Assembly: GCA_012516115.1 (NCBI GenBank)
Contig: JAAYXC010000176.1
Coordinates: 1-6,776, forward strand
DNA length: 6,776 nt
Direction: 5' to 3'
Source of the DNA: Bacillota bacterium
GTDB taxonomy: Bacteria > Bacillota > UBA4882 > JAAYXC01
The notes under the pieces were generated by a model, which was given only the letters and a program-made list of their open reading frames with translations, made no database searches and was not told where the DNA came from. Made by a program: the position numbers and the translations under genes. Below, piece by piece: positions 1 to 5,763 of this stretch (the stretch's first letter is position 1; every line of letters begins with the position of its first letter).

Positions 1-177
1 GGAGCGGCGAAGAGATTCAAGCTCACCGGTGGTGGTAAAATCAGGAAGAACAGTGCCTATCGTCGGCATATACTCGAGACCAAATCACCCAAGCGGAAGA
101 GGGCCCTCCGCCACTTCGAAGTGGTGACCCCGGGTGATGCCAGGCGGATGAAGCGATTATTGGGTAATTATCTTTAG
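1..177 (+). CDS. rpmI: 50S ribosomal protein L35, 3' part (start outside window)
   Basis: L35 is a small basic protein of the large ribosomal subunit. The window opens inside the gene: frame 1 reads 58 codons to a TAG at 175-177. The visible N-terminal part GAAKRFKLTGGGKIRKN matches the conserved L35 core (family pattern GAAKRFK.T..GK..R). A Lys/Arg-rich middle (SPKRKRALRHF) and the terminal RRMKRLLGNYL follow, as usual for L35. Compared with the normal length of about 65 residues, roughly the first eight (family pattern MPK.KTHR) are cut off by the window edge. It is followed by rplT, the standard rpmI-rplT order; infC would be expected just upstream, outside the window. The identification is secure, and nothing in the visible part looks damaged. 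Confidence 0.95.
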   Translation, partial: GAAKRFKLTGGGKIRKNSAYRRHILETKSPKRKRALRHFEVVTPGDARRMKRLLGNYL

Positions 178-296
178 AGCTCGCATGGGTTCAACCCGAT
201 CGTTTCCCATAACGGGCAGTCGCTAAACGCAAAGGGTTAACGCCAAACTCGGGTCGGATATCTTTTTTATGTCTTGAAGGAGGTCTGGGAGATAAA
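178..296 (+). promoter_or_regulatory. rpmI-rplT spacer with competing short inverted repeats and rplT ribosome binding site
   Basis: This 119-nt gap is longer than the few tens of bases usual between rpmI and rplT. It ends in a good Shine-Dalgarno sequence (GAAGGAGGT, 276-284) 12 nt before the rplT ATG. Several short complementary segments compete for the same bases: ATGGG 185-189 with CCCAT 206-210; AACCC 193-197 with GGGTT 187-191 or 234-238; ACCCGA 194-199 with TCGGGT 249-254. A run of six T lies at 263-268. L20 represses its own operon by binding mRNA in other bacteria, so a regulatory role is conceivable. The pairings are short, no known L20-site consensus was recognised, and the regulatory function is inference. 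Confidence 0.25.
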
Positions 297-653
297 ATGC
301 GGGTTAAAGGCGGCTTTGTCACCCGACGCCGACACAAAAAGATCCTTCGCCTGGCCAAAGGTTACCGTCGCTCGAAGAACAGGATTTTTCACGCGGCCAA
401 TCCCACGGTCCTGCGGGCGCTGGCCTATGCTTATCGGGACCGGCGGGCCAAAAAACGACAGTTCCGGCGTCTCTGGATCGCGAGGATCAATGCCGCGGCC
501 AGGATGAACGGTCTTTCCTATAGCACCTTAATCGACGGGTTGAAAAAAGCGGGAGTGGAGATCAACCGCAAGATCCTGGCCGATTTGGCCGTCAGAGACC
601 AAGCGGCCTTTGCCAAACTGGCCGATCTGGCCAAAGCAAGCCGTGGCGCCTGA
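297..653 (+). CDS. rplT: 50S ribosomal protein L20
   Basis: L20 binds 23S rRNA early in assembly of the large subunit and in several bacteria represses its own operon. The 118-residue product has the usual family length. It opens MRVKGGFVTRRRHKKILRLA, with the basic N-terminal RNA-binding extension. The highly conserved centre AYRDRRAKKRQFRRLWIARI follows at about residues 42-61, then NAAARMNGLSYS and the C-terminal globular part with GVEINRKILADLAV. The ATG at 297 is supported by GAAGGAGGT at 276-284 and by alignment to the family start; only the residue usually found between Met and Arg is missing. It follows rpmI after an unusually long 119-nt spacer and is closed by a strong terminator 7 nt after its stop, so the ribosomal operon ends here. 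Confidence 0.98.
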   Translation: MRVKGGFVTRRRHKKILRLAKGYRRSKNRIFHAANPTVLRALAYAYRDRRAKKRQFRRLWIARINAAARMNGLSYSTLIDGLKKAGVEINRKILADLAVRDQAAFAKLADLAKASRGA

Positions 654-660
654 AAGGCAG

Positions 661-686
661 AGCCGGGAAAAGCCCGGCTTTTTTTT
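661..686 (+). terminator. Rho-independent terminator after rplT
   Basis: AGCCGGG (661-667) pairs perfectly with CCCGGCT (673-679) around the loop AAAAG, and the last stem base begins a run of eight T (679-686). It sits 7 nt after the rplT stop codon. This is a textbook intrinsic terminator; it separates the ribosomal operon from the aro genes and implies that aroC has its own promoter, unless read-through occurs. Confidence 0.93.
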
Positions 687-862
687 AACCTTTTCCTCGG
701 CCGGGTAGAGGCCCGAGGGGGTTCTTTTGCGCCGGCTTCCAAAAATGATGATACCGGCCGGGGATAAAGCTTCACCCCGGTCCGCCCAACGAAATCCCGG
801 TTTAAAAAAGGGTTTAACCTTCCCGGGGAGAAATTAAGACGAAAAAACGGAACGGGATAAAG
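687..862 (+). promoter_or_regulatory. Leader/promoter region of the aro operon, structured
   Basis: No gene is visible in this 176-nt region between the rplT terminator and aroC. It holds two inverted repeats. CCGGGG 758-763 pairs with CCCCGG 775-780 around an 11-nt loop containing AAGCTT. CCCGG 796-800 pairs with CCGGG 823-827, enclosing an inner TTAAA 802-806 / TTTAA 813-817 stem. A weak sigma-70-like pair (TTGCGC 727-732, GATACC 750-755, 17-nt spacing) is the best promoter candidate I found and is not convincing. Neither hairpin is followed by a T-run, and I see no T-box conserved sequence or leader peptide rich in Trp, Phe or Tyr. The ribosome binding site of aroC is weak (GGGA 854-857). 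That a promoter lies here follows mainly from the terminator upstream. Confidence 0.35.
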
Positions 863-2056
863 ATGCGTTTTCTGACGGCCGGGGAATCCCATGGCCCCGG
901 ATTGGTGGTCATCGTCGAGGGACTGCCCCGTGGGGTGGTGGTCTCCCAAGAGGCCATTGCCGTTGATCTGGCCAGGCGACAACAGGTTTATGGCCGGGGG
1001 CCGCGGGCCCAGAGCGAACCGGAGATCTTCGAGGTCCTGGGGGGCCTGCGCGGCGGCCGGACCACCGGAGCACCGGTGGCCGTCCTCCTTCGGCACCGGC
1101 GCTGGGAGCTCTGGCGTTCCATTCTCGACCCTTGGGAACCGGCGGTGGCCGAGAAGTTCGTCCCTACCTCGGACCTGGCCGGAGTAGAAGCGTTTCCCAC
1201 CCGTCCGCGGCCCGGTCACGCCGATCTGGCCGCGGCGCAGAAATACGGTCTGGAGGACCTACGGGATGCCATCGAGCGGGCCAGCGCCCGCGAGACGGCG
1301 GCCCGGACCGTGGCCGGCGCCCTGGCCCGGGCCTTCCTCGGCCATCTGGGGATTAGAATAGGAAGTTTCGTGACCTCCATCGGCCCGGTGGCCATCGAAG
1401 AACTCCCTCCGCCGGCCGAGGCTTTGCGCACGGCCGAGGAATCGCCGGTTCGGGCGGCGGACCGCAGCCGCGAGGCCGAGATGATGGCGGCCATCGACGC
1501 GGCCAGGGCCGTCGGGGATACCCTGGGAGGGGTCTTCGTCGTCGTCGCCACGGGCGTGCCGGCCGGGCTGGGGAGTTATATGAGCTGGGACAAAAGGCTC
1601 GATGCCCGGCTCGCCGCGGCCTTGATGAGCATCCCGAGTGTCAAGGGGGTCGAGATCGGCGACGGCTTCGGCCTGGCCGGCTTACCCGGTTCCGCGGCCC
1701 ACGACCCGATCCGGCGGGAAGGAGGGGTCATCCATCGTGGTCGTAACCGCGCCGGCGGGATCGAGGGCGGGCTCAGCAACGGCCAGCCCATCATCGTCCG
1801 TAACGCGGTAAAACCCGTGCCCACCCTCTACCGCCCTCTGCCCAGCATCGACCTTAAAACCGGGGAAGCCACGTCTGCAGCGGTGGAACGCTCCGACGTC
1901 TGCGTGGTGCCGGCGGCGGCGGTGGTCGGCGAGGCCATGGTGGCCTGGGTCCTGGCCGAGGCGGTGCTGGAGAAGTGCGGCGGCGATACCCTGCGGGAGG
2001 TGGAACGGGCCCTGGCCGCCTACAGGGCGGACTGGCCCTGGCCGGCCGATGGATAA
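863..2056 (+). CDS. aroC: Chorismate synthase
   Basis: AroC makes chorismate from 5-enolpyruvylshikimate-3-phosphate by a 1,4-elimination of phosphate that needs reduced FMN; it is a cytoplasmic homotetramer and the last shikimate-pathway step. The 397-residue protein has the family length and its signatures: GESHG (7-11, His10), RRQQVYGRG (38-46), RPGHAD (116-121, His119), ERASARETAAR (138-148), MSIPSVKGVEIGDGF (255-269), GGIEGGLSNG (298-307) and VERSDVCVVPAAAVVGEAM (341-359, Asp345). The start is fixed by the N-terminal motif, because no other usual start codon lies between it and the in-frame TAA at 815-817, although the Shine-Dalgarno is weak. Residues 46-57 (GRGPRAQSEPE region) differ from the common GRGGRM.IE.D form, while Arg45 and Arg48 are kept. 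It is the first gene of the aro operon and overlaps aroK by 8 nt. Confidence 0.98.
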   Translation: MRFLTAGESHGPGLVVIVEGLPRGVVVSQEAIAVDLARRQQVYGRGPRAQSEPEIFEVLGGLRGGRTTGAPVAVLLRHRRWELWRSILDPWEPAVAEKFVPTSDLAGVEAFPTRPRPGHADLAAAQKYGLEDLRDAIERASARETAARTVAGALARAFLGHLGIRIGSFVTSIGPVAIEELPPPAEALRTAEESPVRAADRSREAEMMAAIDAARAVGDTLGGVFVVVATGVPAGLGSYMSWDKRLDARLAAALMSIPSVKGVEIGDGFGLAGLPGSAAHDPIRREGGVIHRGRNRAGGIEGGLSNGQPIIVRNAVKPVPTLYRPLPSIDLKTGEATSAAVERSDVCVVPAAAVVGEAMVAWVLAEAVLEKCGGDTLREVERALAAYRADWPWPADG

Positions 2057-2579
2057 TCTTACCACCCAACTCGCCCTCATCGGTTTCATGGGGAGCGGCA
2101 AGACCACCGTGGGCCGCCTCCTCGCCGCCGAACTGGGTTATGATTTTGTCGACCTCGACGCGCTCATCGTGGCCCAAAGCGGTCTTTCCATTCCGGCCAT
2201 CTTCGCCCGGGAAGGGGAAGAGGGCTTCCGGCGCCGGGAAAGAGAGGCCCTCCGTTCTGTGGCCGGTCGGCCGCGCCAGGTCCTGGCCACCGGGGGCGGC
2301 ATCGTCCTCGATCCGGCGAACGTGGAACTTCTCCGGGCCACGGGCCTGGTGGTCTGGCTTTCCGCTTCGCTTGCGGCCGTCTTGTCCCGGGTGAAAGAGG
2401 GGAGGGGCCGTCCGCTCCTCGCCGGCAAGGATCCAGGGGCCGCCGCGGAACTCTTCGCCGCCCGGGAGGAACTCTACCGGCGGGCCGCCCATTTCATCGT
2501 CGATACCACCGGCGTTGCTCCGGACGAGGTGGCCCGGGAGATCGCCGTTTGGTTCAGACGGCGACAAAGGGAGGGTTGA
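2049..2579 (+). CDS. aroK: Shikimate kinase
   Basis: This enzyme phosphorylates the 3-hydroxyl of shikimate with ATP (step 5 of the pathway). The 176-residue protein is a single P-loop kinase domain. Residues 12-19 (GFMGSGKT) are the Walker A motif, Asp35 and Asp37 sit in VDLD, FRRRE (60-64) supplies the shikimate-binding arginine (Arg61), GGG (82-84) is the glycine-rich shikimate loop, and RPLLAG (121-126) is the lid with its ATP-contacting arginine. Arg139 before ELY matches the conserved R..LY arginine. The ATG lies inside the end of aroC (ATGGATAA), without a good Shine-Dalgarno, so translational coupling to aroC is likely. I used aroK rather than aroL for the symbol because it is the lone copy in an aro operon. 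Confidence 0.96.
   Translation: MDNLTTQLALIGFMGSGKTTVGRLLAAELGYDFVDLDALIVAQSGLSIPAIFAREGEEGFRRREREALRSVAGRPRQVLATGGGIVLDPANVELLRATGLVVWLSASLAAVLSRVKEGRGRPLLAGKDPGAAAELFAAREELYRRAAHFIVDTTGVAPDEVAREIAVWFRRRQREG
2566..2575 (+). promoter_or_regulatory. Ribosome binding site that sets the aroB start
   Basis: AAAGGGAGGG lies at the very end of aroK. It leaves 6 nt to the TTG at 2582, a good spacing. It directly abuts the TTG at 2576 (too close) and lies downstream of the in-frame TTG at 2549. It therefore favours 2582 as the aroB start codon. Confidence 0.7.
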
Positions 2580-2581
2580 TC

Positions 2582-3691
2582 TTGGCCTCCACGGTCAACG
2601 TGGCTTTACCCGGTCATGAATACAACATCGAGATCGGGGCCGGGTTATTATCCCATCTCGGTTCCCTCGTGGCCCCGTTGGGCCTTGGTCGCCGCATCAT
2701 GGTCGTTACCAATCCCACCGTAGCCCGGTGGTATCTGACCCCCGTGGTGGATAGCCTGATGGCGGCCGGGTTCGCGGTGCGTAAAGCCGAGGTCCCCGAC
2801 GGTGAAGAATACAAGTCCCTGGCCCAGGCCGAAGTCCTTTATCACGAGGCGGTGACGGCCGGGCTCGACCGCTCCGATGCCATCCTGGCCTTAGGCGGGG
2901 GGGTCATCGGGGATCTGGCCGGGTTTGTGGCGGCCACCTATCTCCGGGGGATCGCCTTGTTACAGGTACCCACCACCCTCCTGGCCCAGATCGATAGCAG
3001 CATCGGCGGGAAAGTGGCGGTGAACCTTCCGGCGGGGAAGAACCTGGTGGGAGCCTTCCACCAGCCGCGGCTGGTGGTGACCGACCCGACCACCCTCCGC
3101 ACCCTCCCGGAACGGGAACTCCGTGCCGGTCTGGTGGAGATGCTCAAACACGGAGTGCTGGCGGCCGATTATTTCCACTGGTATGAAAGGCATCTTCCGG
3201 CCCTTCTGGCCTGCGATGAAGAGACGCTCACCGAAGGGATCGCCGGTTCTTGCCGGATCAAGGCCGCGGTGGTCCTGACGGATGAGAGGGAACGCGGTGG
3301 ACCGCGAACCCTTTTGAACCTCGGTCATACCCTGGGCCACGCCCTGGAGAACGTGGCCGGGTACGGCGTCTGGCGCCACGGCGAAGCGGTGGGTCTCGGC
3401 CTCATCGTGGCCGGAAGGCTCTCGCGTCGCCTGGGTTTCCTGGACGCGGAGGAATTAGAAAGGCTTGAGAAAACGGTGGCGGCCACCCTCGGGCCTCACC
3501 TACCCCGTCTTCGCCGGGAGCAGATAGACCCATTGCTGGCCGCCCTTTTCCGCGATAAAAAGACCCTGGCCGGCCGTCTCCGGTTCGTTCTCCTTGGCGG
3601 GATAGGCCAAGCCTTCGTCGCCGAGGGGATCGAACCTTCCCTCGTCCGCGCGGAACTGGAAGGACTTCTGGAAACGGAGGTCACCCCATGA
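2582..3691 (+). CDS. aroB: 3-Dehydroquinate synthase (TTG start)
   Basis: AroB converts DAHP to 3-dehydroquinate, step 2 of the pathway, using NAD+ and a divalent metal. From the TTG at 2582 the product is 369 residues, a usual family length. Visible features are DGEEYKSL (73-80), the nucleotide-binding LALGGGVIGDLAGFVAATY (102-120), PTTLLAQIDSSIGGK (130-144), GKN (152-154), and metal ligands Glu186 (AGLVEMLKHG), His249 (NLGHTLGHA) and His266 (WRHGEAV). DKK (325-327) matches the C-terminal conserved patch. In-frame TTG codons at 2549 and 2576 are also possible starts (380 or 371 residues), but spacing from GGGAGG at 2569-2574 favours 2582. The gene begins 2 nt after the aroK stop and overlaps aroQ by ATGA, so the group is probably co-transcribed and translationally coupled. 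Confidence 0.95.
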   Translation: MASTVNVALPGHEYNIEIGAGLLSHLGSLVAPLGLGRRIMVVTNPTVARWYLTPVVDSLMAAGFAVRKAEVPDGEEYKSLAQAEVLYHEAVTAGLDRSDAILALGGGVIGDLAGFVAATYLRGIALLQVPTTLLAQIDSSIGGKVAVNLPAGKNLVGAFHQPRLVVTDPTTLRTLPERELRAGLVEMLKHGVLAADYFHWYERHLPALLACDEETLTEGIAGSCRIKAAVVLTDERERGGPRTLLNLGHTLGHALENVAGYGVWRHGEAVGLGLIVAGRLSRRLGFLDAEELERLEKTVAATLGPHLPRLRREQIDPLLAALFRDKKTLAGRLRFVLLGGIGQAFVAEGIEPSLVRAELEGLLETEVTP

Positions 3692-4122
3692 AAAAGATCC
3701 TCGTCTTAAACGGACCCAATCTGAATCTACTGGGCCGGCGCGAACCGGAGATCTACGGCCGGACCACCCTGGGTGAGATCGAGGCGGCTTTGACCGCATT
3801 GGCGCGGGAACTCGGCGTGGAGGTCCGGTTCTTCCAGGCCAACGGGGAGGCCGAGCTTTTGGCGGCCCTCCATGAGGCTATGGACTGGGCCGACGGGGTC
3901 TTGCTCAACCCGGCCGCCTATACCCATTATAGCCTCGCCCTCCGCGACGCCCTGGCCGCCCTAACCATACCGGTGGTGGAGGTCCATCTCACCAACATCT
4001 TCGCCCGGGAAGGCTTCCGGGCCCGATCGGTGACCGCGTCGGTGGCGCGCGGGTTTGTGGCCGGCTTCGGGCCCCAGAGCTATCTCCTGGGCCTGCGCGG
4101 ATTGGTGGCGCTTTTAGGTTAA
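3688..4122 (+). CDS. aroQ: 3-Dehydroquinate dehydratase, type II
   Basis: This enzyme dehydrates 3-dehydroquinate to 3-dehydroshikimate (step 3) by the enolate mechanism of the type II family, which forms dodecamers. The 144-residue length is typical. The active-site set appears in order, numbered one less than in the Mycobacterium tuberculosis enzyme: Asn11 in NGPNLN, Arg18, catalytic Tyr23 in REPEIYG, Asn74 in LLNPAAYTHYS, His80, Asp87, the Glu98-His100 pair in VVEVHLTNI, and Arg111. The loop usually written QSN.EGEL reads QANGEAEL here (50-57), a mild departure. GGAGGT at 3676-3681 lies 6 nt before the ATG, and ATGA overlaps the aroB stop, so the gene follows aroB in one transcript. Type I (aroD) is ruled out by size and motifs. 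Confidence 0.97.
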   Translation: MKKILVLNGPNLNLLGRREPEIYGRTTLGEIEAALTALARELGVEVRFFQANGEAELLAALHEAMDWADGVLLNPAAYTHYSLALRDALAALTIPVVEVHLTNIFAREGFRARSVTASVARGFVAGFGPQSYLLGLRGLVALLG

Positions 4123-4131
4123 TTGTAGGTG

Positions 4132-4140
4132 AAGGAGAGA
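4132..4140 (+). promoter_or_regulatory. Ribosome binding site that sets the amidohydrolase start
   Basis: AAGGAGAGA follows the aroQ stop. Its AAGGAG core (4132-4137) lies 9 nt before the TTG at 4147. The in-frame GTG at 4129 would place this sequence inside the coding region and has no Shine-Dalgarno of its own, so TTG 4147 is the better start. Confidence 0.65.
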
Positions 4141-4146
4141 GACTCT

Positions 4147-5343
4147 TTGTTCGCGATTACCGATGTCCGCCTCAAGACCGTCACCGGTCCGGAGATCCCG
4201 CGCGGGGTGGTCTTGGTCGAAGGCGGGAAGATCGTGGCCGTGGCCGAGCACCTTGCCGTGCCCAGCGAGGCCCAGGTGATCCCCGGACATGGTCGGCTAC
4301 TTACCCCCGGACTCATCGAAGCCCATTGTCACCTCGGCATCGGGGAGGAGGGCATCGGGTTCGAGGGAGAAGACTACAACGAGACGACCGACCCGGTCAC
4401 CCCGCACCTCCGGGTGATCGACGGGATCAACCCCGAGGAGATGGGGATGCGGGACGCGGCCCAAAACGGAGTGACCACCGTCTGCATCGCCCCCGGGAGC
4501 GCCAACGTCCTCGGCGGCCAGGTGGCGGTGGTCAAGACCTACGGCCGCATCGTCGACCGCATGGTCTTGCGTTTTCCGGCCGGTATCAAAGCGGCCTTCG
4601 GCGAGAACCCCAAACGGGTCTACCACGCCCAGAAGAAGATGCCCACCACCCGCATGACCACGGCCGCCCTCCTGCGGGAGGCCCTGGTCAAGGCGGCGAA
4701 TTACCGGCGCCGCCTGGAGGAGGGCGGGGAAGACCCGGCGAAGCTCCCCGAACGGGACCTGCGCAGCGAAGCCCTTTTGCCGCTCTTGCGCCGCGAGATC
4801 CCCCTGCGCGCCCATGCCCACCGGGCCGACGACATCCTTACCGCCGTGCGCATCGCGGAGGAGTTCGATTTGAAGCTCGTCATCGAGCACTGCACCGAAG
4901 GTCATAAGATCGCCGCGCTCTTGGCGGAAAAAGGGATACCGGCGGTGGTCGGTCCCGTTCTTTCCGCCCGGGTCAAATATGAGTTGCGCGAGAAGACCTT
5001 CGCCACCGCCGGGGTCCTGGTCGCCGCCGGAGTCCGGGTGGCCATCACCACCGATGCGCCGGTGGTGCCCATCGAACACCTACCGCTCTGCGCCGGGCTG
5101 GCCGTCCGGGCCGGGCTCCCGGAGGAGGAGGCCTGGCGGGCCATGACCATTAACCCGGCCACCATCCTGGGGGTGGCGGATAGGGTGGGGTCCATCGAAC
5201 CGGGAAAGGACGCGGACCTGGTCCTCTGGGACGGTGACCCCTTCGACAGCCGCACTGCGCCGGAGATGGTATGGATCGACGGGGAATTGGTCAAAGATAG
5301 GCACGATCACCGGGGAGCTCAAGGCCAGCCTTTCTTCGATTAA
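4147..5343 (+). CDS. Metal-dependent amidohydrolase (imidazolonepropionase-like group), substrate unknown
   Basis: The 398-residue product is a complete member of the amidohydrolase superfamily, nearest in look to the COG1228 (imidazolonepropionase-like) group. A small N-terminal beta-sandwich part (DVRLKTVTG...VLVEGGKIVAV) leads into LTPGLIEAHCHLG (52-64) with the metal-binding His60-x-His62. Next come GINPEEMG (93-100), GVTTVCIAPGSANVLGGQ (108-125), FGENPKRVYH (151-160), RAHAHRADD (221-229), IEHCTEGHK (246-254) and TTDAP (301-305, Asp303). The end has the usual GSIEPGKDADLVLWDGDPF (348-366). The motif before the first histidines is Glu-x-His-x-His, where Asp is commoner. No signal peptide is visible, so it should be cytoplasmic. 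It starts 24 nt after aroQ and is probably in the same transcript. The substrate cannot be read from the sequence; an N-acyl amino acid, dipeptide or cyclic amide is a guess. Start at GTG 4129 (404 residues) is the alternative. Confidence 0.88.
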   Translation: MFAITDVRLKTVTGPEIPRGVVLVEGGKIVAVAEHLAVPSEAQVIPGHGRLLTPGLIEAHCHLGIGEEGIGFEGEDYNETTDPVTPHLRVIDGINPEEMGMRDAAQNGVTTVCIAPGSANVLGGQVAVVKTYGRIVDRMVLRFPAGIKAAFGENPKRVYHAQKKMPTTRMTTAALLREALVKAANYRRRLEEGGEDPAKLPERDLRSEALLPLLRREIPLRAHAHRADDILTAVRIAEEFDLKLVIEHCTEGHKIAALLAEKGIPAVVGPVLSARVKYELREKTFATAGVLVAAGVRVAITTDAPVVPIEHLPLCAGLAVRAGLPEEEAWRAMTINPATILGVADRVGSIEPGKDADLVLWDGDPFDSRTAPEMVWIDGELVKDRHDHRGAQGQPFFD

Positions 5344-5763
5344 CCGCTCCACTTTGGCCCGGCGAATCAGACTCCTACGACAAGGGAATCACCGCTCTTG
5401 TTCGGTCCCGTCCCGACGGCGTGATCTTCGCCGGCCTTCCGGGGCGGATAAGAGACTGGCGTCGAGACTCCCGGCGGGATGGGGAGACGATCGGAGCTAG
5501 ATACGCTACGGCTCAAGAAGTCGGAGCTTTGGCCGGCACATCGCCCACGCCTTATCAATCCGGCAAGTCCAGTCGTCCTTGAGATAGAGGGTTTCCTTGG
5601 CCGATATCGTCACCGCCTATGGCCGCCGCGTCGCCTTCCTCGGCCGCGGCCAAAAGATCGTCTTTGCCATGCGCAAGGTGGTGGTGGTGGGAGACCACCT
5701 CAACCACCTTTCCAGCGCCTCAAGGAAACCGACACCCTCACGCCGGAGACCGAAATCGTTTAA
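5344..5763 (+). pseudogene. Possible decayed or frameshifted gene between the amidohydrolase and hisG
   Basis: No intact gene is recognised in this stretch, but protein-like, GC3-rich segments appear in successive plus-strand frames. One frame is open 5301-5579 and contains DKGITALVRSRPDGVIFAGL (from about 5385). A second is open from 5588 and reads LADIVTAYGRRVAFLGRGQK (from 5597), continuing to about 5700; of 34 codons I counted here, 29 end in G or C. The first frame finally gives FQRLKETDTLTPETEIV and a TAA at 5761-5763, overlapping the hisG stop on the other strand. Three segments in three frames, each with gene-like codon choice, suggest a former gene with frameshifts, or sequencing errors in a real one. 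The middle part faintly recalls the GR.VA..GRSM region of RNase J-type nucleases, too weakly to name it. No Shine-Dalgarno-supported start was found. Confidence 0.3.
5671..5718. repeat. Long imperfect inverted repeat with GGT-repeat arm and GAGA loop
   Basis: AAGGTGGT (5675-5682) pairs with ACCACCTT (5703-5710), and inside it GGTGG (5686-5690) pairs with CCACC (5695-5699) around the tetraloop GAGA; a 3-by-3 internal loop separates them. GCGC at 5671-5674 and 5715-5718 can extend the stem past a bulge. The left arm is a short GGT tandem run. It lies between convergent genes but no T-run follows on either strand, so it is not a standard intrinsic terminator; a Rho-independent role is unproven. 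Confidence 0.5.

Noticed and set aside
727..755. Promoter-like TTGCGC / GATACC pair with 17-nt spacing before aroC
   Set aside because: Only about three of six bases match at the -10 box, so it is too weak to list as a promoter on its own.
518..1219. 233-codon open frame on the minus strand across rplT, the terminator and aroC
   Set aside because: It runs through the rplT terminator and two real genes on the other strand, and its product has no recognisable motif.
1854..2567. 237-codon open frame on the minus strand across the aroC end and aroK
   Set aside because: It is antisense to two certain genes, has no recognisable domain and is proline/arginine-rich at its end, so it is a by-product of high GC content.
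4129..4146. GTG at 4129 as the start of the amidohydrolase
   Set aside because: The AAGGAG ribosome binding site lies just inside it and is well spaced for TTG 4147; the six extra residues do not fit the family N-terminus.
4297..5079. 260-codon open frame on the minus strand inside the amidohydrolase gene
   Set aside because: It is the antisense shadow of a clear amidohydrolase with intact motifs; its product is low-complexity Gly/Asp/His-rich, as GC-rich antisense frames usually are.
5375..5760. Remnant of pepP or efp, genes often found after aroQ in Bacillota
   Set aside because: None of the six translated frames in this stretch shows the motifs of Xaa-Pro aminopeptidase or elongation factor P.
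5479..5763. 94-codon plus-strand frame starting at ATG 5479
   Set aside because: There is no Shine-Dalgarno, and the middle is Arg/Pro/Gly-rich and not protein-like. Only its last 17 residues look coded, and these are better explained as one piece of the frame-shifted stretch.
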